A stretch of 64,000 bases of DNA from Liriodendron chinense (taxonomy: Eukaryota > Streptophyta > Magnoliopsida > Magnoliales > Magnoliaceae), in the NCBI GenBank assembly GCA_003013855.2, contig ML058476.1, forward strand, positions 390,011 to 454,010. The letters are read 5' to 3'. A model generated the notes under the pieces. It searched no databases. It had not been told where the DNA came from and saw only the letters and a program-made list of their open reading frames with translations. Made by a program: the position numbers and the translations under genes. Of this stretch, positions 55,506 to 64,000 are shown in pieces. Positions within the stretch are counted from its first letter, which is position 1. Each line of letters begins with the position of its first letter.

Positions 55506-58238
55506 CCACCACTTCATTTTTATGGTTAACAAAATTTCAATAAATTAAAAGGTGGAAATAGCAAACAAGGGGGAAGCCGACAAACAAAAGCCCACTAACA
55601 AACTAGGTTAATTAAGTGTTCAGCCTGAAGAAGAGGAGCAAGGAAATCCAAACTGTACAAACCATCCCAATATTTTATCCACTTAGTCCACATAGAATCT
55701 CCTGAACCATAATATTAGAAAACTCTTTATAAATAGTGTTAATGGCTGTGGATGTGGGCTGTACAAGTGTGCAGTCCTCCCAGAGGAACGTAATAAGGGG
55801 CCGTATAGTTGCATGGTCCACCTAATCGCGAGTTTTGTCCTTGTGTCCCTTTATTTAGTTTATTAGGTGCAATTAATATGCACATGCCACATTGTAAGTA
55901 GGTGAGGGGTATTTTTGGTATTTTAACTTTTTTTTACTGAATATAAAATGGGAGAGAGTAGGGTCGTACAACCCTAGTTTTCTCTTCCTCCATTCTCTTT
56001 TTCCTGTCACTTTTTCCAGACTGATTTACACCTGCTTTCTTCTCTTCTATCTTATAAATTCTTCTGTCTTCTCTTCTCTGCTCTTCATATCTCCCTAGTG
56101 TTGAAAGTTCTCTAAGAAACCTAGCGTTTCTTCTTCTTCTTCTTCTTCTATCTACAAGATCTTTAGGCAACAATTATAGTAGTTCAGCTCTAGTTGATGA
56201 AGGTGCCTTCGAGAGTCAAAAGAGACCTTTGTAATGGTCTATGCGTGAGTGTGAATGGTTTGTTCATGATCATTGCTCTTCTCGTGTTCAGTTGGAACGT
56301 GTGCGCAGATTGTTTTATAAAGTGTGGTGTGTACATCATATGGAGCATGCAATTGGAGAGTTCTTACATCTAGAAGAGTTAACCCTAATTCGTGGAAGCA
56401 TTGTGGTATTCTCTTTACTTAACTCTTCTAATGGAAATGAAGGGTGATTAAAGATATAGGTTCCTAAATCCATCTAATTTTATAGGGTTCAAATAACATT
56501 AATAAAACTAAATAGAGTAAATTATCTCCAATAGTCTAAGTCGACCTAGATACTTTTTAAGACCAAAGGAAAATTAAAATATCTAACTGCAGAGAACCCA
56601 GATAAAAATAAGAGCATGTACGATCAATGGATCCAGGAAAATCCTCAGGTCATGACATGGTTGTTGAATAGTGTCAAAACATCTGTTATTGGGAATGTGA
56701 TGTTTCTAGATATTTCAAAGGAGGTGTGGATGCATTATGAAAGATGTATTCATCTAATAAAAACATGTATACATCCGATAAAAACATCTCTCGTACATAT
56801 CAATTATTTGAAGAGATTTGTGTTCCAACAAGGAAATAAGTGCCTTTGTGAATATTATTTGAAACTCAAAGGAATGTGAGTGGAGCTTAATGTGTATCAA
56901 CCACTTACTAATGGTCTGGAAAAACAACGTCAATAATGTAAGGAGTTCCATGTGGCTAAATTCCTATCTGGCTTGAAACAAGAATATGAGCCAATGCGTC
57001 TGCATATCTTAGGTGGCAAGGATTATCCATCCCTAAATGAAACTAATGAATCATCTTCAATGTATATCTCTTGGCTTTGCATGTGGAGCTAATGATAATT
57101 CTACTTTGGCATAATTTGTTAGACAAGGCAAAGGTGGTGGTTGTGGTGGCCAAGATAATCAAGAAGGTGACAAAGTTGATCAAGGTAAAGGTGGTCGTAG
57201 TGGTCATAATGATGCAGAGTGAGGTCGTGGACCTAGGAAGTATATTCATTACGGCTGGCAAATCACACTACTTGAGAAATGTTGAGACATCCATGGGAAG
57301 CCAGCTTAGGCAAACCAAGCATCTTATTATGAAGAGAGCCAGTGGGTCTCATTCTACAAGTTATACTCCTACAACTCAATAGGCAAGTAAATCTGGTGAC
57401 ACAACCATGCTTACAACAAATGAGTACGCCAAGTAATTGAAGAATCAACCTATCTCGGTCGCTACTTCCACTTCTACAACCACATTCATGATCTCCAGTA
57501 TGACTTACTTAGGGTTCCAAGTCCTCTACACCACGGGTCATTCACTCAAGGGCCTTTGATTGTATGATAGGTAAGTCTAGTGCCTTTCCCTCTATTGATA
57601 CATTGTTGTTGAGCTTATTGGTTACCTTAGCATACGGTGCCTGGTCCGAAGTGTGTGAAATGGGTATTGTTTATCCAAGTTCCTTTCTTTTATGGTCATA
57701 GGTTATATATGTACTTAAATTTCCTTTTAGCCCTAACTATCTATTGGTAAACTCATAAAATCGCTTAACTATTCTGTGATTTTCTATCCTTCACACTACA
57801 TTTTTCAGCATCTAAAGACAAAAAGAATATTGGTAGAGGACGTGAACATGGAGGACTTTACTATCATGACCATAGAGTAATTGAAGCAGTAGCATAGAAC
57901 AGCATCCCTCCTTACTAGCAACATTGTCGTACCAGTCACCCGTCCTTGAAGATTCTCAAAAGTGTTATTCCTTCATTATTATCATGTCAGCCTTGGAATG
58001 CGAAGTGTGTGAGTTAAATAAGCATCATCGAGTCGCTTTCAACCACATACGAAAAACCGTAGCCTAGTTCCATTTGGTTTAGTTTATTCAGATGTTTAGA
58101 GACCTGATCGAGATTAGTATGTCGAGGTATAAGTATTTTATTACTTATGTTGATGATTTTTCAAGAATCTATTGGCTTTATTTAATGAAATATATATCTA
58201 AATTATTCTTTACTTTTAAGATCTTTCATATGGAAACA

Positions 58239-59011
58239 TGGTTCTGAATAACGGTATCGGCCGCTGTATCAGCCCTGTGGAAAAATGATACGATACGGCG
58301 TCGCGTATCGGAATTGGGGCCGTATCGGTTGTATCGGTCCGTATAGGTCAGAATTTGTTTTTGAAGCAAAAAAATATAAACAAATATCAGAAAAATAGGA
58401 AAAATTGAGATATTCACGAATTTATTATTTTTTGTGTGTTTTAACCTATGTATTCAATGGTGTATCAGATTATTCTTTTGATGAGAATGTTGTTTGTCGA
58501 TTTGACTTGTTGAAAGTCAACTAAATGGGCCCTAATTGAACACAAATCAAACATGATTTGGTGAACAATGACCCATTACATTGGAAATACAACAAAAAGA
58601 AGATGAAAATATAAAAAAGAAAGTGAAGGTTTACCCTTCTTTCCGATTTCTCCCATAATGGTCCACTTCTCTTCAATTAGTTGAATCCCATTCAAATAAT
58701 TTTTTTATTATCCTAAAATAGGTTTAGATCTAGCCTAAAATGAGTTTTTAATATTCTTTCATGGTTTAAATGAAAAGAAGAAGAGGAAATATGAGTGAAT
58801 TAAAAAAAATCAAATTTGGAGTTTTATGGGCGTATTGGCCCATATCGGCCCTGTATCGGCACCGATACGGGCTATATCATCTGATACGGATCGATACAGT
58901 CCAACCGATTTCGATACAGCCGATACAGCCCCATATCGTGTATCGTATCGGACCGATACAGATACGATATAGTCGTATTGGCTGATACGATACCGATATT
59001 CATATCTATTT
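58239..59011. mobile_element. TIR element with GTATCGG motifs nested in copia integrase
   Basis: The left end TTCTGAATAACGGTATCGG and inverted right end GATATGAATATCGGTATCG are similar, with many ATACGG/GTATCGG subterminal motifs. The flanks ATGGAAACA (58230-58238) and ATGGAAATA (59012-59020) agree at 8 of 9 positions, suggesting a 9-bp Mutator-type duplication. A hAT origin is also possible. Confidence 0.65.
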
Positions 59012-59839
59012 ATGGAAATATAGAATCTATTTAACTTCAAAGTGTGTGTTTAGCTCAGATTATGCTAAGGATTATATTTATATATCCAATTCTTTAAGCT
59101 TTTATTTATCTGAAAATGGCATTATGAATCAAACATTGTATGCCCATGCTTTGCAACAAAACAGTGTCACAGAAAAGAAAACCGTCATTTATTTGAGGAA
59201 ACACGTGCCTTGTTGATTCATATGAATGTTCCAAAATGTTTTTGAAGTGATGCAATTTTAACAACATACTATCTAATCAATAAAATGCTCACTACTATTT
59301 TAACAAGTCAATTGCCTCATATTGTTTTCTTTCCAAGTGTTTCATTGTTCTCTGTCTCCCAATGTTTTTTGAAGTGTGTATGCTTTGTTCATCAGTTGGA
59401 CGAGGCCACGATAAATTAGACCCTGGAGCAATTACATATATTTTTCTTGAGTGGTCTAGGGTGTAAACGGGTTACAAGTGTTATAGTCCTTGTCTTTGAA
59501 GACAATTTATTTGTGTCAATTTTACCTTCTTTGAGTCCACTCCATTCTTTTCAAATGACAGTTGACTTGGAAGTTTCACAATCTCATCCACGATGCATGT
59601 GCCTATTTCCATTGAAGAAGACACTATCAAATCACCTCCTTCCACTAGTTCATCCATTCTTGTCGTTGAGCCTACACTTAAAGCCTACTCACGATGAAAA
59701 TGAGGAGATAATGCCATCAACCATGATGTGTCATCCACCATAGTCTTCTTCAGAGCCTGTTGATCCAATCACTTCACCTATTTCTAAGTGATTCGTCTAA
59801 TCTCCCTATTACTCTAAGGAAAGGTAAGCACATGAGTAC

Positions 59840-60459
59840 TGGTGTTTTAAATAGCTACGCTATGTAGCGTCTAGCATACGCTACGTAACGTAGCTTAGCC
59901 CTAATGCTACTTGGCTCATGAAATAGTTTAAGTCACATGTAGCCTACGCTATATGATCATTTGCATATGCTACACGCTACGTACCTTACATTACAAGTTA
60001 TTTTTCATTAAAACATTAAAATTAAATAATATTTTCAATGATTTGTTACATTTTTTTATTTTCAATATTTATGCTTTTAGTAAAAATAATATAGGTAATA
60101 GTATTAAGTCATTTTTGTTGCTCTTTCTTTACCTTTATACTTAATGATTACCCTTTCCTATTACTTTTAAGTAGCTAATGATTACCCTTTCCTATTACTT
60201 TTAAGTAGCTAATGATTACACTTTCCTAGTACTTTTAAGTAGCGTTTGGTTGCACCAAATATCATGAAAATTTGTTAAATTTCATTGTTAATTAGTCTAA
60301 TTTTGGTGAATATCATGGATGGAATTAGTGCAATCAAGCGTAACCTTGATTAAAAATCTAGAAGTAGCATGTAACTTACACTACATGTTATGTCGTTTAC
60401 ACCTCACGCTTCAGAGGGGTGAATGCTACGCTACACGCTATTCGCTATTTAAAACACTG
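59840..60459. mobile_element. 620-bp hAT element with TACGCTACGTAGC motifs nested in copia
   Basis: The ends TGGTGTTTTAAATAGC and (inverted) CAGTGTTTTAAATAGC match at 14 of 16 positions. The flanks ATGAGTAC (59832-59839) and ATGAGAAC (60460-60467) are an 8-bp duplication with one mismatch. Near its ends CTACGCTACGTAGC-type motifs recur. A 34-bp unit (AATGATTACCCTTTCCTATT..) is repeated three times at about 60145-60245. Confidence 0.85.
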
Positions 60460-61361
60460 ATGAGAACTGACTACCCTATCTCCAAATTTGTTTCTTTTCA
60501 TTTTTATTTATTTTTAAGATAATGAATTTAATAGATAAAGTCAAAGCCAAAAAAATTACAAATTGGACTTACAAAAGGGAAAAAAGGAACTACCAACGAC
60601 AACTTTTAAAGATAAAGCCCAACCCATGACATTCAATTTAGCCCTTTTAAAGCCCCATTGTATTCCCACTATCGTCAAACCCATAATTAACCTATACATG
60701 GAGCTAACCAAAAATCGATTGGACTTCTCTTTCTATTGTTTGTGTTCCATCTTTCATAAATTTGACTTGTCTTTGTCATCTCCTTCTATTTCCAAGTCAT
60801 ACCAGGAAGCCTTGTCACATAAGGAGTGGAGGTAGGCTAATGGAAGAATAGCTAGTTGTACTAAATCAAAAGGACACTCGGGAGCTAACTAGTCTTCCAA
60901 CCGGTAAACATATTGTTGGTTGTCGGTGGGTGAATACCATTAAAATTCAACCCAATGACACAGTGGAACAATTGAAAGCTCACTTAGTTGCCAAAGGATG
61001 CACTGAGACTCTCGGCATTGACTATACCGAAACATTCTCTCCAAATGCCAAGCTTAGCTCCATTCGTGTCAATTCTTTCTGTTTTTATTAATCTTGGAAG
61101 AGCCCTATTTCAGCTTGATGTTAAAAATTGCTTTCTTTATGTTGATCTCATAGAGGAGATCTATGTGAAACAACCACCTGCCTTTGTTATTCATCAATCA
61201 AATAGGGTTTGTAAATTAAGAAAGGCAGTTTATTGGTTGAAGAGGTCACCACTGTGCATGGTGTGATAAATTCAGCAAGGTTATATTGGCCTATGTTTTT
61301 CTTCAAAGCCATGCTAATCATTCTGTCTTCATACGAAGAGGCGCCTCTAGTCTAATTGTAT

Positions 61362-62127
61362 TAGGGGGGGTTTGATTTTTGGAAAATAATTGTAAATGGG
61401 TGAAAAATGTTAATAATGACTATTAACATCGGTATGGAAGAGAGGAAAAAAATGTGAGAAATTTCACTTCGATTATCATGATGGCATATAGTGAATTCCA
61501 CGTGCTTGCCTACTAAGTTAAATATGTGGGTCCCACCGTTATGTATGTGTCTTATCCACGTTACCCATTCATTTTATCAGCTCATTTTAGGGCATGAAAC
61601 CCAAAACTGAGGCAAAATCCAAAGCTCAAGTGGACCACACCACAAGAAAATGGGGTCTTGGTAGCGTCAGCAGTTAGAAAGCTATAACCTCTCTAGAGTC
61701 CACAATGATGTTTATTTGTCATCCAACCTGTTGATAAGGTCATACAGACATGGATAAAGATAAAACACAAATATTAGCTTGATCCAAAACTTTTGTGGCC
61801 CCTAAAAAGTTTTCAATGGTGAGCATTCAATTCCCATTGTTACATGTGGTGTGGTCCATTTAAGTATGGGATCTACCTCATTTTTGGGCTCAGTGTCTTA
61901 AAATGAGCTGGCGGAACGGATGGATTGCATGGAGAAGACATACATCATGTTGGGCCTCACAAATTTTGCGCACTCCTCGTTTCTCGCCTCGATTTTAAAG
62001 TCAGAAACTACCAAACAAGCTAACTGTCAACCTCAATCTTTGGGGTTGCTACCGTAATTACAGCTGTAACTAACGATGACTTATTTACAATTAATTACAC
62101 CGGTAATTGAAAAACCAAATAGGCCCT
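61362..62127. mobile_element. 766-bp hAT-like element nested in copia reverse transcriptase
   Basis: It starts TAGGGGGGGTTTGATTTTT and ends inverted as AGGGCCTATTTGGTTTTT. The flanks AATTGTAT (61354-61361) and AGTTGTAT (62128-62135) are an 8-bp duplication with one mismatch. Copia coding resumes immediately after it. It carries a fold-back MITE inside. Confidence 0.75.
61523..61970. repeat. Fold-back MITE inside the nested hAT-like element
   Basis: The arms TGTGGGTCCCACCGTTATGTATGTG and its inverse, and CAAGTGGACCACACCACAAG with its inverse ATGTGGTGTGGTCCATTTAAG, show the standard plan of this family. It is the innermost layer of the nest. Confidence 0.75.
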
Positions 62128-63427
62128 AGTTGTATATGTAAATGACATTGTGGTTACAGGGGGTGATAGTAAAGGAACTGTGGATCTTAAGAAGTATCTT
62201 CAGTGTCACTTCCAAACAAAAGATCATCTTTGATATTTCCTTAGGCTACAAGTTGTCAGATCAAAGGTGTTAATCTATCTCAAAGGAAATATGTTTTGGA
62301 TTTGCACTCACAAAAACAGGATTTCTTGGTAGTAAGGCAGTTGATACACCAACGGATCCAAATCACAAACTAGTTAGTGATCGAAAAGATGTGGTAAAAG
62401 CCTTAGGAAGGTATATAAGATTTGTCAGGAAACTTGTCTGCCTAACGCTAGCGTGTTTGACCTTAGTAATAAGCTTTGAAGCCAGCAAGCAACAGCTTCA
62501 AAGCCGTTGCTCGCGTTGGCACTCAGTAGTTTTGAAGCTTCAAAACGTATGCCAATCACTACACCAGATATATCATATGTTGTGAGTGTGGTAAGTCAAC
62601 TTATGAGTTTCTTCTAGAGTGCCTCACATGGATGAGATTGTTCGGGTTTTGCGATGGCTTAAAGGGGTACCGGGTCAAGGAATTTTTTATGTAAGGAATT
62701 ATCATCTTCAAGTTACAAGATATTCTCATAAAGATTGGGCAGGCTCCATACTAATAAACGGTCTACTATCAAGTATTGCACATCTATGGGAGTGAATTTT
62801 TTATTACGTGGAATAGTAAAAAACAGTGTTGTAGCCCGATCAAGCGCTAAAGCATAATATAGGGCAATGGCTCATACCACTAATGAGCTCATGTGGATTG
62901 AGAAATTGATGCAGGAAATGGGTTTTGCAGTGAACCTATTGATGCATTTATTTTGTGATACTCAAGCAGCCTCATATATTGCACATAATCTAGTTTATCA
63001 CGAGAAAGCCAAGCATATTAAAGTCGACTGCCATTTCACAAGTGAAAAGGCTTCTGGTGGTGAAAATCTTTATGCCACATGTTTTGTGTCAAGATCAACT
63101 TATTGATGTTTTCACCAAAGCTCTTGATTGCAGTCAGTCTGCATGTATTTATTCCAAACTAAGCATGTACAACATCTATGCTCTGGCTTGAGGGCGAGTG
63201 TTAACAAGTGTGAATGGGGGCTATACAATTGTACAACCCACCTAGATAAGTGTAAAAGGGATCATACAGTTGTATAGCCCACTTAGCCTTGCGTTTTGTC
63301 TATGTGTGTGTGTCCCTTATTCAATTTATTAGGTGCACTAAATATGCATGACATATTGTAAGTAGGTGAAGGGTATTATTGGTATTTTTACTTGGTATAA
63401 AATGAGATAATATGGACGTACAACCCT

Positions 63428-63500
<73 letters not shown>

Positions 63501-63562
63501 CTCTTTTTCCCACCTCTTTTCTTTCTCCTTTTTATTTCCTTTAACTTTTACATAACTCTACA

Positions 63563-64000
63563 ATAGTTTCCCCATTTTTTATATTATCTGCAAATCCATA
63601 TGGTCATCTTCTACCCAATGAGAGAACTTTAAATATAAAGGCTTCCAATAGAAAGATGGCAAATTTCATCACAGTAACTATTGTTTTATATTGAGTCATT
63701 TGTTACCATCAATTGGGTACAACCCACAAGTATGGGCCACAGGTACTGGACCGATGGTCACTCTTGGGGCCTGTAAAAGCGGCCTGTGAGTTGGCTATTG
63801 GCCTGATTTTGAAGCTTGATTAATTAATGAGTCTAGCCAGGCCAATGTTTTGTATTAAGGCCCAACCAGAGCCCGAGAAATGCCCATTTATGATGTCAAT
63901 GGCCGGGCTCGGGCTTGAAAGAAAAATTGTGATTTCTAAATGAGATGGGGCCAGGCCTGACCTCTTGGCCTGATAAATAATTGAATCAGCCTTGGGCTAA
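63563..64000. other. Right edge, no gene seen; possible hAT MITE cut by the window
   Basis: After the copia element there is AT-rich DNA. From about 63755 CTTGGGGCCTGTAAAAGCGG begins a stretch with GGCCTGA/GGGCTCGGGC motifs like the subterminal repeats of hAT MITEs elsewhere here. The other end would lie beyond the window. Confidence 0.4.

Larger units (their letters stand above)
56590..63110 (+). pseudogene. Broken copia gag-pol remnants
   Basis: In element order: gag (56616-56879, the WLLNSV..KEVW region), a decayed zinc knuckle near 57250-57300 that lacks its first cysteine, pre-integrase and integrase traces (57950-58200, then 59110-59300 with an ALQQNSVTEKK stretch), reverse transcriptase (60870-61350 and again from 62128), and RNase H (62867-63106). 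The catalytic YVDD appears as YVND near 62137-62148. Multiple stops, frameshifts and nested insertions make it non-functional. Confidence 0.85.
55737..63562 (+). mobile_element. Degenerate Ty1/copia LTR retrotransposon with nested insertions
   Basis: The left LTR (about 55737-56156) starts TGTTAATGGCTGTGG and the right LTR (63199-63562) starts TGTTAACAAG; both end CTACA and share TATTAGGTGCA, TGTAAGTAGGTGA and GTACAACCCTAG. ATAG flanks both outer ends as a duplication. A polypurine tract TTGAGGGCGAG precedes the right LTR. The LTRs differ in length and sequence, so the element is old. A (CT)n tract of about 33 units lies in the right LTR at 63431-63497. Three TIR elements (58239-59011, 59840-60459, 61362-62127) have inserted into the interior. 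It lies between the visible DUF616 exons and their missing 5' end. Confidence 0.9.

Overview
This is nuclear DNA from a flowering plant. Split genes with plant-type splice sites, plant gene families (VHA-D, CUL3, DUF616, PPR) and dense transposon debris (Ty1/copia, L1 and RTE-type LINEs, SINEs, hAT and Mutator miniature elements) show this. A fold-back repeat family built on a GTGGGCCCACC..GATGTATGTG..ATCCACGCCGTCC motif occurs many times. From memory it recalls magnoliid genomes (Magnoliales/Laurales), but I cannot confirm the lineage.

Layout. 1-4592: possible last exons of an unknown gene, then a CULLIN-3 copy lacking its first exon, partly duplicated in tandem and split by a solo LTR. 4768-16836: repeats, including a 1.1 kb hAT element packed with CTCGA motifs and a 6.0 kb Mutator-like element with a perfect 9-bp target duplication. 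17182-18871: an intact V-ATPase subunit D gene with an intron in its 5' leader. 19276-28161: a SINE, fold-back elements, a 1.6 kb hAT element, an RTE LINE tail and a PPR pseudogene. 28442-30762: a two-exon gene for a small secreted peptide with ten cysteines. 33163-45965 (minus): a nine-exon HAD-family hydrolase gene whose reading frame closes perfectly over 263 residues. Its introns hold a SINE, several hAT elements, a 2.7 kb minisatellite and two L1 remnants. 46756-49773: intergenic MITEs and a tandem duplication. 51432-55264 (minus): six 3' exons of a DUF616 (TOD1/MUCI70-like) glycosyltransferase gene. 55737-63562: an old copia element carrying three younger TIR elements, one of which holds a further fold-back element.

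The host genes do unrelated housekeeping or defence jobs: a proton-pump rotor subunit, a HAD hydrolase, a wall or Golgi glycosyltransferase and a secreted cysteine-rich peptide. There is no operon-like or clustered pathway. The clearest story is transposon history: many elements still show target-site duplications, so insertion order can be read directly. All gene models come from my own reading of splice sites and frames. No alignments or database searches were run.
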